55,717 nucleotides of DNA. It comes from Caldifarciminota bacterium (GTDB lineage: Bacteria; Hydrothermota; Tepidihabitantia; Tepidihabitantales; DTDR01). The stretch is taken from assembly GCA_025060715.1 (NCBI GenBank), contig JANXBG010000010.1, forward strand, positions 1 through 55,717, given 5' to 3'. Shown here piece after piece: positions 43,005-52,637 of the stretch (position 1 is its first letter; every line of letters starts with the position of its first letter). Under the pieces are notes generated by a model. That model saw only the letters and a list, made by a program, of their open reading frames with translations, was not told the DNA's origin and did no database searches. The translations under genes were made by a program, and so were the position numbers.

Positions 43005-43475
43005 ATGGAAGAAAAATTACCGAAAGAAGTATATGACTTAATTTTTAAAACGGTAAATGAAATGGGATTGGAGTTGTATGATGTAGAATATGACGGAAGA
43101 AATTTGCGAGTTTATATTGATAAGGCTGGTGGGGTAACAATTAATACTTGTGAAGAAGTATCTAATCTATTATCTTTAAGATTAGATGCTTTAGATTTAA
43201 TCCCTCATTCTTATGTGTTAGAAGTTTCTTCTCCGGGTGTAGAAAGAAAATTAAAAAATGTTGAACATTTTAAAAAAGTAATTGGTAAAAAGATAATTAT
43301 TCAGAAAGATAATGAATATATCTATGGTGAACTTCTAAAGGCTGATGAAAAATCAATCACTTTAAAAGTTTTGGAAGGTAGTAATTTAAAAGCTGGAGAG
43401 ATTGTAAATATTAATTATATAGAAATAAAAAAAGCAGAAGTAAAGGTAACTACTCAGGAATTGTTTAAAAAATGA
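43005..43475 (+). CDS. rimP: Ribosome maturation factor RimP
   Basis: 157 residues after start correction, normal for RimP. MGLELYDVEYDGRNLRVYIDKAGGVTINTCEEVSNLLS is the N-terminal domain, YVLEVSSPGVERKLKN the diagnostic motif, and the C-terminal SH3-like domain follows. Acts in 30S subunit assembly. The standard rimP-nusA-infB order supports the call; it overlaps nusA by 4 bp. Confidence 0.94.
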   Translation: MEEKLPKEVYDLIFKTVNEMGLELYDVEYDGRNLRVYIDKAGGVTINTCEEVSNLLSLRLDALDLIPHSYVLEVSSPGVERKLKNVEHFKKVIGKKIIIQKDNEYIYGELLKADEKSITLKVLEGSNLKAGEIVNINYIEIKKAEVKVTTQELFKK

Positions 43476-44752
43476 AAAAAGAAGAATTTTTAGCTTATCT
43501 TAGTGAAATTGCCCGAAAAAGAAATGTTGATATTTTATATGTTAATGAGGCTTTAAAAGAAAGTTTACTTGTAGGGCTTAAAAAAAGATATGGCCAAGAT
43601 TCAGAACCAGAGGTAGAAATTGATTTAGAAAAAGGGGAAATCAAAATTTTCTTAAACAAAACAGTAGTAGATGTACCAACAAAATTAGGTAAAGAGATTT
43701 CTTTAGAAGAAGCAAAAGCTTTAAAACCCGATGCCCAGATTGGAGAAAAAATAAAAGTACCTTTACCTTTGGAAGAAGTCGGTCGTTCTACTATTCAGAA
43801 AGCAGCTGATGAATTGGTTAATCGTCTCCGTTCTGTTGAAAAAAACAAATTATATGAAGAATTTAAAAAGAAAGAGAAAGAAATCATCTCAGGCACCATT
43901 TACCAAATTGCTAAAGAGAAAGTTATCGTTAATTTAGGAGCTGTTGAGGGATATCTTTTACCCCAGGATTATTTAAAATCTGACCGATTAAAACAAGGAG
44001 CAGTGATTAAAGCCTATGTAGTGAAAGTAGAAAAAACCCCTTTGGGACCAAGAGTTCATTTATCCCGAACTCACCAAGAATTTGTAAAAAAACTTTTAGC
44101 AAAAGAAGTTCCAGAAATTCAACAGAATATAGTTCAGATAAAAGCTATTGCCCGAATACCCGGAGTGCGAACAAAAATTGCTGTCCACTCCGAAGATGAA
44201 AAAATAGACCCAGTAGGCGCCTGTGTCGGTTTCAAACGGTCAAGGATTGAAAATGTTCTAAAAGAATTGGGTGAAGAGAAAATCGATATTATCCAATGGT
44301 CCAAGGAATTAAAAATCTTTATCGCTCGGGCCTTAAGTCCGGCAAAGGTAAAAGAAGTGATAAAAGAAAATGATAAATATACGGTAATTGTTTCCGATAG
44401 CGATTATCCCATTGCAGTTGGGAAAAAAGGTAATAATGTTAATTTAGCTAGTCGGCTAACTGGTGTCAATATTGAAATATTAAAATTGAGTGAATATTTA
44501 GATAGACAGATAAAAGAAAAGGCAAAAACAATTTCTTTAAAAGAGTTAGATCTTTCTAATATTCTTTTAGAAAAATTGGCTGAAAACCAAATTTTGAGCG
44601 CCTTTGATTTATTAACCCTTCCTGATGAAAATATAAGTAAAATTATTAATTATGATATAGAACAAGTTAAAAAATTAAAGAAAGATATTGAAGAAAAAAT
44701 AAAGGAAAAATTCTTTTCTCAAGAATACCAACAAGAGGAAAGTGGAACTTAA
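43472..44752 (+). CDS. nusA: Transcription termination/antitermination factor NusA
   Basis: 426 residues. N-terminal RNA-polymerase-binding domain (1-125), S1 domain (about 133-200; SGTIYQIAKEKVIVNLGAVEGYLLPQDYL), two KH domains (about 205-345; RIPGVRTKIAVHSEDEKIDPVGACVGFKRSRIENVLKELGEEKIDI, VGKKGNNVNLASRLTGVNIEI), and one short HhH-like end (LAENQILSAFDLLTL). Binds RNA polymerase and nascent RNA to control pausing and termination. Confidence 0.95.
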   Translation: MKKEEFLAYLSEIARKRNVDILYVNEALKESLLVGLKKRYGQDSEPEVEIDLEKGEIKIFLNKTVVDVPTKLGKEISLEEAKALKPDAQIGEKIKVPLPLEEVGRSTIQKAADELVNRLRSVEKNKLYEEFKKKEKEIISGTIYQIAKEKVIVNLGAVEGYLLPQDYLKSDRLKQGAVIKAYVVKVEKTPLGPRVHLSRTHQEFVKKLLAKEVPEIQQNIVQIKAIARIPGVRTKIAVHSEDEKIDPVGACVGFKRSRIENVLKELGEEKIDIIQWSKELKIFIARALSPAKVKEVIKENDKYTVIVSDSDYPIAVGKKGNNVNLASRLTGVNIEILKLSEYLDRQIKEKAKTISLKELDLSNILLEKLAENQILSAFDLLTLPDENISKIINYDIEQVKKLKKDIEEKIKEKFFSQEYQQEESGT

Positions 44753-44756
44753 TTTT

Positions 44757-46790
44757 ATGAAAACCGAACGTCTTAAGGTAAATGAAGTGGCCAAAAAACT
44801 TAATCTTTCACCAAAGGCAGTAGTTAATTTGTTAAAGGAATTAGGATTTAAAGAAAGGGGATATACTTCCTTTGTAACCACAGAAGAATATGAAGCGATA
44901 AAAAAGAAAATTAAAGAGGAGGAAAAATTATACTCTACTAAAATTGAAAAAAAGGAAGACCTAAAAGAAAAAAGAAAAGAACCACCAATTAACCAGGAAA
45001 GGGAAATAAAGAAAACAATAAAAACTAAAAAAGTTGAAAAAAAAGAAATAAAATCTCCAGAAAAGAATAAAATTGAAGTTTTTCCTTTTATGACTGTTTC
45101 CGAATTAGCTAATGCTTTTGATGTCCTACCGGCAGATATTATTAAAGCTTGCCTAAAATTAGGGTTAGTTGCTACTATCAATCAACGGTTAGATTTAGAT
45201 ACTATTTATCTTTTGGCTGATGAATTTAAAAAAGAGATTATTATAAAAGAAGAATTACCTACAGAAAAAAAACTAATTGAAGCTCCTTTATTACCCCGAC
45301 CACCGGTGGTGACAGTGATTGGCCATGTAGATCACGGGAAAACAACTCTATTAGATTATATTAGAAAAACAAAAATTGCGGAAAAAGAAGTTGGCAGAAT
45401 TACTCAGCACGTGGGAGTTTCAGTGGTTAATTATAAAAACGAAAAGATTATCTTTCTTGATACTCCAGGACACGAAGCTTTTACTGCAATGAGAGTAAGA
45501 GGGATACAAGTAACTGATATTGCTATTTTAGTAGTAGCTGCTAATGAAGGAGTAAAACCGCAAACGGAAGAAGCAATAAATCATGTACGGGCAGCAGGAG
45601 TGCCAATTATTGTTGCCATTACTAAAATCGACCTTCCTGATGCCAATCCTCAGAAAGTGAAATCTCAATTGGCCAATTATGGAATTCGAGTTGAAGAATA
45701 TGGCGGAGATGTTATTGCTGTTGAAACTTCTGCTTATACCGGCTATGGTATTGACGATCTATTAGATGCTATTCTTTTAGTGAGTCACATTCAAAATCTT
45801 AAAGCTCCCTTTGAAGGTTTAGGAAAAGGTGTAGTGATTGATAGCCGGGTTGACAAAGGAAGAGGAATTGTTGCCACAATATTGACTAAGGAAGGAAGAA
45901 TTGAAAGAGGAAACTTCTTTGTCTGTGGGGATACTTATGGTAAAGTAAGAGAAATTTTTGATGTATTACCTGATAGATTTAAAAGAATTGAATTTAGTGA
46001 CCCTGCCCATCCTTGCCAAATTATTGGGTTTTCAGAAATTCCTGAACCTGGAGAAAAGTTTATTGTGGTAGAGAATGAAAAGATTGCTCGAGAATATGCC
46101 CAAAAGAGAAAAATACAAAAACAGAGTGAAAAATTAAAATTACAAAAAAGATTGACCTTACAATTAATCCAAGAGAAAATTCAGAAAGGAGAGACGAAAG
46201 AGTTAAAAATTGTTTTAAAGGCTGATGTAATGGGTTCCCTAGAGGCAATAAAAAGTGCTTTAGAAGAGTTATCCTTAGAAGAAGTGAAAATTAAAATCAT
46301 TCATGCTGGTGTAGGACCGATCACTAAATCTGATGTGTTATTAGCGGCTGCATCCGAAGCAATTGTAGTGGGCTATCACGTTAACCCTTTAGGAGAAGCT
46401 AAAGAAGTAGCTGAGCAACAAAAGATTGAAATTAGAACCTACAAAATTATCTATCAGGCAATAGATGACATTCGAGCAGCAATGTTAGGTCTTTTAGAAG
46501 AAGAGAAAAAAGAGGTATTAGTTGGCAAAGCAATTGTGCGTAAGGTATTTAATATAAAAGGAATAGGGTTAGTAGCCGGTTCTTTTGTTTTAGAGGGGAA
46601 AATAATAAAAGATGGCATTGTTAAAGTTTTAAGAAAGGGAGCAGAAATTTTTAAAGGAAAAATAACTTCTTTAAAGAGATTTAAAGAAGATGTAAAAGAA
46701 GTTGAAGCAAATTATGAATGCGGAATTGGTATTAGTGGAATTGAAGACTTACAAGAAGAAGATCTATTAGAGTGTTATATTGAAGAATAG
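44757..46790 (+). CDS. infB: Translation initiation factor IF-2
   Basis: 677 residues from ATG 44757; the ORF-track GTG at 44742 would overlap nusA by 11 bp, and the ATG gives the usual [14 protein letters not shown] start. Two IF2_N helical modules (about 1-50 and 110-160) flank a lysine-rich linker. G domain with [24 protein letters not shown] and ITKID, then domains II-IV. Positions fMet-tRNA on the 30S subunit. If many mRNAs are leaderless here, IF-2 would be important for their initiation on 70S ribosomes, an inference. Confidence 0.95.
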   Translation: MKTERLKVNEVAKKLNLSPKAVVNLLKELGFKERGYTSFVTTEEYEAIKKKIKEEEKLYSTKIEKKEDLKEKRKEPPINQEREIKKTIKTKKVEKKEIKSPEKNKIEVFPFMTVSELANAFDVLPADIIKACLKLGLVATINQRLDLDTIYLLADEFKKEIIIKEELPTEKKLIEAPLLPRPPVVTVIGHVDHGKTTLLDYIRKTKIAEKEVGRITQHVGVSVVNYKNEKIIFLDTPGHEAFTAMRVRGIQVTDIAILVVAANEGVKPQTEEAINHVRAAGVPIIVAITKIDLPDANPQKVKSQLANYGIRVEEYGGDVIAVETSAYTGYGIDDLLDAILLVSHIQNLKAPFEGLGKGVVIDSRVDKGRGIVATILTKEGRIERGNFFVCGDTYGKVREIFDVLPDRFKRIEFSDPAHPCQIIGFSEIPEPGEKFIVVENEKIAREYAQKRKIQKQSEKLKLQKRLTLQLIQEKIQKGETKELKIVLKADVMGSLEAIKSALEELSLEEVKIKIIHAGVGPITKSDVLLAAASEAIVVGYHVNPLGEAKEVAEQQKIEIRTYKIIYQAIDDIRAAMLGLLEEEKKEVLVGKAIVRKVFNIKGIGLVAGSFVLEGKIIKDGIVKVLRKGAEIFKGKITSLKRFKEDVKEVEANYECGIGISGIEDLQEEDLLECYIEE

Positions 46791-47075
46791 ATGACTGTTA
46801 GCTTGTTAATCGTTGATTGCCTCTATAAAAATAGTCATTCTTTAAAAGAAAAAAGAAGATTTATTAACTCTTTGTTTAGTAGATTGAAGAAAGAGTTTAA
46901 TGTCTCCGTATTAGAAATAGATTACCAAGACTTATGGCAACGTTCAAAGTTGGCAATCTGTTTTATAAATAACTCAACGGACTCCTCTTTAAAAACCCAA
47001 AGTAGTTTATTAAAATTTTTAGAAAATTATCCTAATTTAACAATTTTAGACCATCAATATCAAAAATTGTATTAA
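46791..47075 (+). CDS. DUF503 / YlxP-like protein
   Basis: 94 residues. MTVSLLIVDCLYKNSHSLKEKRRFINSLFSRLKKEFNVSV is the DUF503 signature (LKxKR-x5-L-x5-FNVSVAE). Usually encoded next to infB and rbfA, as here; suspected ribosome-biogenesis role, mechanism unknown. Starts directly after the infB stop. It lacks the typical C-terminal extension, consistent with the compact genome. Confidence 0.85.
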   Translation: MTVSLLIVDCLYKNSHSLKEKRRFINSLFSRLKKEFNVSVLEIDYQDLWQRSKLAICFINNSTDSSLKTQSSLLKFLENYPNLTILDHQYQKLY

Positions 47076-47076
47076 A

Positions 47077-47475
47077 ATGTATTATACTTTAAAAATCAAC
47101 ACACCAAAAAGAATTGCCTTTGTTGATATTACTGAAAAAGTTGAAGAAATAATAAGCAAAAGTGAAATAAATTCAGGTATCTGTTATCTTTATGTACCCC
47201 ATACTACTTGTGGAATAACTATTAACGAAAATTATGACCCCTCTGTAATTAGTGATATTAACAATGTTTTATCCCTTTTAATTCCTAAAAGCGGAACCTA
47301 TGAACATACTGAAGGTAATGCTGATGCCCATATCAAAACTTCTCTCATTAACTCTTTTGCAATTCTTTTTTTTGAGAATAAAAAAATCCTTTTAGGCACT
47401 TGGCAAGGAGTTTTTTTATGTGAATTTGATGGACCAAGAGAAAGAAAAGTTTATATTAAAATTCTCCCTTGTTAA
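47077..47475 (+). CDS. YjbQ/UPF0047 family protein
   Basis: 132 residues. CYLYVPHTTCGITINENYDPSV, GNADAHIKTSLINS and LGTWQGVFLCEFDGPRERKVYIKI are the complete family signatures (HTTxxxxxNE, H-x3-S, GTWQ-x-EFDGPR). Some members have weak thiamine-phosphate synthase activity; the physiological role is unclear. Starts 1 nt after the DUF503 stop and ends the rimP operon, overlapping the convergent epimerase gene by 4 bp. Confidence 0.92.
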   Translation: MYYTLKINTPKRIAFVDITEKVEEIISKSEINSGICYLYVPHTTCGITINENYDPSVISDINNVLSLLIPKSGTYEHTEGNADAHIKTSLINSFAILFFENKKILLGTWQGVFLCEFDGPRERKVYIKILPC

Positions 47476-48398
47476 ACTATCTTTCGGTAATAATTGAGCA
47501 TTTTTGTTAAAGTATCCCTGATTTCTAATCGTGGTTCGAAATTTGTTAGGTTTTTAAATTTAGTATTATCACCAGAAAGAAAAAAAATATCCTTTTTTCT
47601 TTCTCTCTCCTGAGAAAAAACTATTCTAATCTCTTTATCTGTTTGACTTAATAAAAATTCTAAAGCTTCTCTTAACTTTATTGGCTTACCATTAGTAATA
47701 TTATAAATCTCCCCTTTTTTACCATAAATAAAAGCAAGATAGTAAGCTTCCACAATATCTTCCACTGCTAAATAATCTCTTTCTACTTCTAAATTACCTA
47801 CCTCTAAAATCGGCGGTATTTTATTTTTTTCTATCTCAGCAATTTTTTTACAGCAATAAGGAAAAAAGAAACTTTCCTTTTGACCAATTCCAGTATGACT
47901 AAAAGGCCTTAAAATTAAAGCGTCAATATCATAAACTGTTACATAATACTGAACAATCTTTTCAGCAAAATATTTACTTAAAGCATAAGGACTTATCGGA
48001 TTTAACTCATCATCCTCTTTGGCTTTTCTCCTTTCTGCTATTTCACCGTAAACTTCCGCAGTAGAAATATAAATGAAACGAACTTTAAGATTTAATTCTT
48101 TTATTGCCCAAAGAAGATTTAAAGTTCCTAAAGTATTTACTTCATAAGTTAAATATTCTTCTTTATAAGATAATGCTACTGAAGTCTGGGCAGCAAGATG
48201 AAAAATCCCTTCAGGTTTTAACTTTTCTAACAATTTTATGATTTCCTCTTTTTTTCTAATATCCAAAAAAAATTGGTTATCTTTTATTTCGTTAGGTAAA
48301 GCATAATAAGTTCCAAAAACTTCATAACCTTTATTAATTAAAAAATTAAAAAGATATCCTCCCGCAAACCCTTCACTTCCCGTTATCAAAATCTTCAT
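47472..48398 (-). CDS. NAD-dependent epimerase/dehydratase, probable GDP-4-keto-6-deoxy-mannose reductase (RMD-like)
   Basis: 308 residues. Extended SDR: ILITGSEGFAGGYLFNFL (GxxGxxG), HLAAQTSVALSY, STAEVYGE, and YALSKYFAEK (YxxxK). Gene order directly after gmd suggests it reduces the Gmd product to GDP-rhamnose or a related deoxysugar; substrate is inferred from context only. Last gene of the minus-strand run beginning at 54560. Confidence 0.8.
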   Translation of the reverse strand: MKILITGSEGFAGGYLFNFLINKGYEVFGTYYALPNEIKDNQFFLDIRKKEEIIKLLEKLKPEGIFHLAAQTSVALSYKEEYLTYEVNTLGTLNLLWAIKELNLKVRFIYISTAEVYGEIAERRKAKEDDELNPISPYALSKYFAEKIVQYYVTVYDIDALILRPFSHTGIGQKESFFFPYCCKKIAEIEKNKIPPILEVGNLEVERDYLAVEDIVEAYYLAFIYGKKGEIYNITNGKPIKLREALEFLLSQTDKEIRIVFSQERERKKDIFFLSGDNTKFKNLTNFEPRLEIRDTLTKMLNYYRKIV

Positions 48399-49349
48399 CT
48401 AAACTCTTTCCCGCCAGTAATTGAGTAAATCCTCTAAGGTCTTTTCAATTGGTATCTCAGGTTGCCAACCACATTCTTCTTTTATTTTTGTAGCATCACC
48501 AATCAATAGCTCCACATCTGAGGGTCTTAACCTCCTTTCATCTATCTTCACTTCTACCTTAACTTTACTTTTTTCCAAATAAAAATCTAAAATCTCTTTT
48601 ATTTTATAACCTTTTCCGGAAGCGATATTATAAACTTCACCAACTCTTCCTCTAGTTAATACTAAATAGTACCCTCTCACCACATCCCGGACATCAGTAA
48701 AATCTCTTACTGCTTGGAGATTACCAACATAAATAATTGGCTCTCTTTTTCCTTTTTCAATTTCAGCGATCTGTTTTGCAAAATTAGAAGTAACAAAAAC
48801 CTCTCCCCTTCTTGGTCCTTCGTGATTAAAAGCCCTGGTTCTTATAATTTTCAGATTATAACTTTTATAATATTGATAACCCAGTAAATCTTGAGCCACT
48901 TTACTTACTCCATAAGGGCTTAAAGGTCTCAAAGGATTTGTCTCTTTGATGGGTATCTCATTCTCGTATACTAAGCCATATTCTTCGGAAGAACCAGCAA
49001 TATGAATTAGAGTATCCATCTTTAAATTTTTTACCGCTTCTAAGATATTTATTTGACTTATCACATTGGTAATTATTGTTTCCGAAGGGCAAGCCCAAGA
49101 CATCGGTACATAACTTTGAGCGGCTAAGTGAAAAATCATATCTGGTTTAATCTCTTTTATTAAATTATAAACTGCGGTAGCATCTTTTAAATCGCATTCA
49201 TAGAGTTTGAGTTTTTCTTTAATATGAATAATATTTTCCATCCGACTACGCCAACGATAAGTACCGTAAACTTCGTAGTTTTTTGATAAAAGATATTCAG
49301 CTAAATGACTACCGACAAAACCAGTAATACCGGTAATCAACGCTTTCAT
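48399..49349 (-). CDS. gmd: GDP-mannose 4,6-dehydratase
   Basis: 316 residues. Extended SDR with ALITGITGFVGSHLAEYLL, GTYRWRSRMENI, HLAAQSYVPMSW, AGSSEEYG, YGVSKVAQDLL and RAFNHEGPRRGEVFVTSNFAKQIAEI, the last typical of Gmd. Makes GDP-4-keto-6-deoxy-D-mannose. Shine-Dalgarno GGAGG lies in the 8-nt gap after rpmB. With the sugar-phosphate isomerase at 24.6 kb it suggests a deoxyhexose in the surface glycan. Confidence 0.87.
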   Translation of the reverse strand: MKALITGITGFVGSHLAEYLLSKNYEVYGTYRWRSRMENIIHIKEKLKLYECDLKDATAVYNLIKEIKPDMIFHLAAQSYVPMSWACPSETIITNVISQINILEAVKNLKMDTLIHIAGSSEEYGLVYENEIPIKETNPLRPLSPYGVSKVAQDLLGYQYYKSYNLKIIRTRAFNHEGPRRGEVFVTSNFAKQIAEIEKGKREPIIYVGNLQAVRDFTDVRDVVRGYYLVLTRGRVGEVYNIASGKGYKIKEILDFYLEKSKVKVEVKIDERRLRPSDVELLIGDATKIKEECGWQPEIPIEKTLEDLLNYWRERV

Positions 49350-49357
49350 TAATCCTC

Positions 49358-49546
49358 CTATGCTTTAACTACTTTATTGCTTTTAATACAGCGAGTACAA
49401 ACCCAGGTTTTTTTTACCTTTTTCCCAACTTTGATTTTTATCTTTTGTAAATTGGGATTAAATCTTCTTTTAGTCACATTATGAGCGTGACTAATATTAT
49501 GCCCCACTATTGGGGTTTTTCCACAAATTTCACATCTTCTTCCCAT
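49358..49546 (-). CDS. rpmB: 50S ribosomal protein L28
   Basis: 62 residues, normal. [38 protein letters not shown] is the standard L28 start, with a zinc-type C-x2-C here and a second pair WVCTRCIKS near the end (a four-cysteine form). Its first 40 nt lie inside the 3' end of ribF in another frame, with its Shine-Dalgarno (GGGAGAG) inside ribF too. Confidence 0.95.
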   Translation of the reverse strand: MGRRCEICGKTPIVGHNISHAHNVTKRRFNPNLQKIKIKVGKKVKKTWVCTRCIKSNKVVKA

Positions 49547-50472
49547 AATCTCTCCCTTTTAAATATTTTAATACTTTCTTCAATATCTTCCCTTATTCTC
49601 TCCTTTAACTTTTCTACATTTTCAAATCTTAATTCCGGTCTTATTTTTTGAATAAAAAATATCTCTATCTCTTTATTTAAAATATTCTTTTTAAAATTTA
49701 AAATATGAACCTCAATACTTTTCTCCCCTTCACCAAAAGTTGGTCGCTCACCAATATTTACTATTCCTAAATAAACTCTATCCTCTCCTTCAATTGCCAC
49801 TTTACAAGCATAAACGCCATCTTGAGGAATTAATTTATTTTTCTCTAACAATTCTAAATTAGCCGTAGGATAACCAATTAAACTTCCTCTTCCCTTTCCT
49901 TGAATAACTTTTCCTCTTAAGGAATATTCTCTACCCAAAAGCAAATTAGCAATCCTAATATTTCCTAATATCAATTTTTCTCTAATAGTAGTGCTCTTTA
50001 CCTCAATTCCTGTTTTTTTAATTGGAAAAACAACTTCAATTAATATTCCCTCTTTTTCACAAAAATTCTTCAAAAGTTTCACATCTCCTTTTCTTTCTCT
50101 ACCAAACCGAAAGTCGCTACCAATTACAATTTTTTTAAAGGATAAATCCTCTTTTAATTTATTTAAAAACTCTAAAGGTTCTAAATTAGCAAAGGTGGCA
50201 TCAAAATTATATACAAAGATAAAATCAATATCAAAATTCTTTAAAACTTTTACTTTTTCCTCAAAAGGGGTTAAAAGGAAATTAAAATCAGGATGAAAAT
50301 ATACATAAGGTAATGGCTCAAAGGTAACTAACCCTGAGAGAGTTTTTAACTCTTTTTTACTTATTATTAATTTTTCAATAATCACCTGATGAGCAAAATG
50401 GACACCATCAAAACTTCCAATAGTAATAACGCTATTCTTTATACTTTCTTCTTTCTCTTTAATTATCTTCAT
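49507..50472 (-). CDS. ribF: Bifunctional riboflavin kinase / FAD synthetase
   Basis: 321 residues. N-terminal FAD synthetase domain: [58 protein letters not shown]-terminal riboflavin kinase: [45 protein letters not shown]. Makes FMN and FAD. Overlaps truB by 14 bp and rpmB by 40 bp. The last 13 residues are encoded in the rpmB overlap. Confidence 0.95.
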   Translation of the reverse strand: MKIIKEKEESIKNSVITIGSFDGVHFAHQVIIEKLIISKKELKTLSGLVTFEPLPYVYFHPDFNFLLTPFEEKVKVLKNFDIDFIFVYNFDATFANLEPLEFLNKLKEDLSFKKIVIGSDFRFGRERKGDVKLLKNFCEKEGILIEVVFPIKKTGIEVKSTTIREKLILGNIRIANLLLGREYSLRGKVIQGKGRGSLIGYPTANLELLEKNKLIPQDGVYACKVAIEGEDRVYLGIVNIGERPTFGEGEKSIEVHILNFKKNILNKEIEIFFIQKIRPELRFENVEKLKERIREDIEESIKIFKRERLWEEDVKFVEKPQ

Positions 50473-51328
50473 AAATCAACCTTAAAAATTTTATAAATTT
50501 ATCTTCCTTCTCACCAATAATCAAAATTTTTTCATCCTCGGAAATAATTTTACAATAACCTGAATTATCATCCTCGCAAAAAATTCTTTTTTCTCTTTTA
50601 AACTCTTCAATCTTTTTTTTGTTATAAAAATATTCTCTAAAGGAATACAAAGCATCTCTTATAGAAATCAAATTTTTTTTAATATTTTCTAAAGAAAGTT
50701 CCCAAAGATTTAAACAATCTTCAATTTGCCATTTACCAATCCTAATCCTTTTTAAACCAGCTAAAGTACCTCCGCAACCAATCTTTCTACCAATATCCCT
50801 CGCCAAAGAACGTAAATAAAACCCCCTTCCCACCACTGCTTTTATTAAAAGAGTATCTCTAAAGTAATCAATTAATTCAATCTGATAACATTCCACTAAC
50901 CTTTCTTTAACAACTACTTCTTTATTCTTTCTTGCTCTTAAATAACTTGGCTCGCCATTAATTTTAATCGCTGAATATACCGGCGGTTCTTGGATAATCT
51001 TTCCGACAAAATCTTTTAATATCTCTAAAACCTCCTCTCTCTTTAACTTCGGTACCTTCTTTTTTGCTATCACTTTACCTGTTATATCATCAGTATCAGT
51101 TTCTATCCCTAATTTAATCACTCCAATATATTCTTTTTCATAGTCCATTAAGAAATTACTTATTTTGGTTGCTTCGTTAAACAACAAAATAACAACTCCA
51201 CAAGCCAACGGATCTAAAGTTCCCGAATGGCCAATTTTAAAATCCTCAACAATCTGATTTTTCACAATTCTAATCAAATCATAAGAAGAAAGCCCAACTT
51301 CCTTATTCACTAATACTATCCCTCTCAT
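50459..51328 (-). CDS. truB: tRNA pseudouridine-55 synthase TruB
   Basis: 289 residues. GIVLVNKEVGLSSYDLIRIVKN, catalytic aspartate in GHSGTLDPLACGVVILLF, YIGVIKLGIETDTDD, PPVYSAIKINGEPSYLRAR, and RGFYLRSLARDIGRKIGCGG. Makes pseudouridine 55 in the T-loop of tRNAs. Overlaps rbfA by 26 bp and ribF by 14 bp. Confidence 0.95.
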   Translation of the reverse strand: MRGIVLVNKEVGLSSYDLIRIVKNQIVEDFKIGHSGTLDPLACGVVILLFNEATKISNFLMDYEKEYIGVIKLGIETDTDDITGKVIAKKKVPKLKREEVLEILKDFVGKIIQEPPVYSAIKINGEPSYLRARKNKEVVVKERLVECYQIELIDYFRDTLLIKAVVGRGFYLRSLARDIGRKIGCGGTLAGLKRIRIGKWQIEDCLNLWELSLENIKKNLISIRDALYSFREYFYNKKKIEEFKREKRIFCEDDNSGYCKIISEDEKILIIGEKEDKFIKFLRLIYEDN

Positions 51329-51665
51329 CTTTTTTCAACTCTCTAAGTAATTTATCAATTCTATTTTGCCTTTTTAATTCCTCATCCAGTTCAAATTTTA
51401 AATCGGGCATATATTTCAAAACAATTTTGTTTGATAATCTTTCTTTAATATAACCTTTGCTATCATTTAAAATCTTTTTTGCTTTTAACTCTTTTTCTTC
51501 GTTCCCATAACAGGTAAAATAGACTGTTGCCTTTTTTAAATCCTTTGTCATCTTTACTGCGGTAATTGTAATAAAACCAAGATGGGGATTATCAAACTCT
51601 TTTAAAATAATTTCGGCAATTGTCTCTTTTAAAAGTTCGCTTACCCTTTTAACTCGGTCTTTCAT
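51303..51665 (-). CDS. rbfA: Ribosome-binding factor A
   Basis: 120 residues. RVKRVSELLKETIAEIIL at the N-terminus, FITITAVKMTKDLKKATVYFTCYG, and LKYMPDLKFELDEELKRQNRIDKLL with the usual RbfA end. A KH-like factor for late 30S maturation. In many bacteria it follows infB-ylxP; here that block is split, with rbfA-truB-ribF on the opposite strand converging on it. Lies 18 nt after the activator ATPase gene. Confidence 0.93.
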   Translation of the reverse strand: MKDRVKRVSELLKETIAEIILKEFDNPHLGFITITAVKMTKDLKKATVYFTCYGNEEKELKAKKILNDSKGYIKERLSNKIVLKYMPDLKFELDEELKRQNRIDKLLRELKKDERDSISE

Positions 51666-51683
51666 TATAGGTAATCTCCTATT

Positions 51684-52637
51684 CTATCCACCCGACCATT
51701 TGCCACATCTATCACCATATATATCTATCAGTTCTTCATTACGATAAGTATGGATTATTTCGCAACGATTAGCACAACCATCACATTCTATGGCCTTTGT
51801 CTCAAAATTATAATTTGATATCTCAAAACCATAAAATTTGCTTTCATATCCATTAGTCTCTTCTTTGGCTAAAATGGCAGCCCCTATCGCTCCCATCACC
51901 AAAAAATATTCGGGAACAATTATCTCCTCTTTCAATTCTCTCTTAAAGGCTTCTCTCACTCCAACATTTGCTGCTACGCCACCTTGAAACAGAATCAAAG
52001 GTTTTATCTCTTTTCCTTTGGCAACAACATTTAAATAGTTCCTCACAATCGCATCACAAAGCCCAGCAATAATACTTTCAATTGGAAAACCTAATTGGGC
52101 CTTATGAATCATATCACTTTCGGCAAATACTGTACACCGACCAGCAATATTAACTTTGGTCTTCGCTTTTAACGCTAATTTGCCAAACTCTTCAATCGGT
52201 ATTCCTAATCTTTGGGCTTGATGGTCAAGAAAAGAACCAGTACCCGCAGCACAAACAGTATTCATCGCAAAATCCACAGGAATCCCATTTCGCAAAATTA
52301 TTATCTTTGAATCCTGACCTCCAATCTCAATCACTGTTTGACAATTGGGATAAAAATGAGATGCCGCCACAGCATGGGCAATTATCTCATTTTTGACAAT
52401 ATCAGCACCAACTATCACACTCGCTAACCTCCTCCCACTACCCGTAGTACCAACACCTCCAAATTTTACATTATTACCAATCCTTTCTTTAAATATTCTT
52501 ATCAAATTTAAAACCGCCTCAACCGGTCTACCTCTTGTTCTTAAATATTCATAAGTAATCACATTAAAATTATTATCTAAAACAACCCCTTTGGTTGAAA
52601 TAGAACCAACATCAATTCCAATATATACTGTTGCCAT
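51684..52637 (-). CDS. 2-hydroxyacyl-CoA dehydratase activator-type ATPase (BcrA/BadF/HgdC family)
   Basis: 317 residues. ASKHA ATPase: VYIGIDVGSISTKGVVLD, GVGTTGSGRRLA, EIGGQDSKII, and the iron-sulfur cluster cysteines in NTVCAAGTGSFLDHQAQRLG and IAGRCTVFAESDMIHKAQ. An unusual extra C-terminal segment, ECDGCANRCEI, has further cysteines. In known systems it uses ATP to inject an electron into a dehydratase. Overlaps the next upstream gene by 26 bp; together the three genes match a larger single protein seen in other bacteria. Confidence 0.88.
   Translation of the reverse strand: MATVYIGIDVGSISTKGVVLDNNFNVITYEYLRTRGRPVEAVLNLIRIFKERIGNNVKFGGVGTTGSGRRLASVIVGADIVKNEIIAHAVAASHFYPNCQTVIEIGGQDSKIIILRNGIPVDFAMNTVCAAGTGSFLDHQAQRLGIPIEEFGKLALKAKTKVNIAGRCTVFAESDMIHKAQLGFPIESIIAGLCDAIVRNYLNVVAKGKEIKPLILFQGGVAANVGVREAFKRELKEEIIVPEYFLVMGAIGAAILAKEETNGYESKFYGFEISNYNFETKAIECDGCANRCEIIHTYRNEELIDIYGDRCGKWSGG

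Noticed and set aside
44675-45181. 168-residue minus-strand ORF inside infB
   Set aside because: Antisense to the lysine-rich linker of IF-2; S/F-rich composition is the expected shadow.
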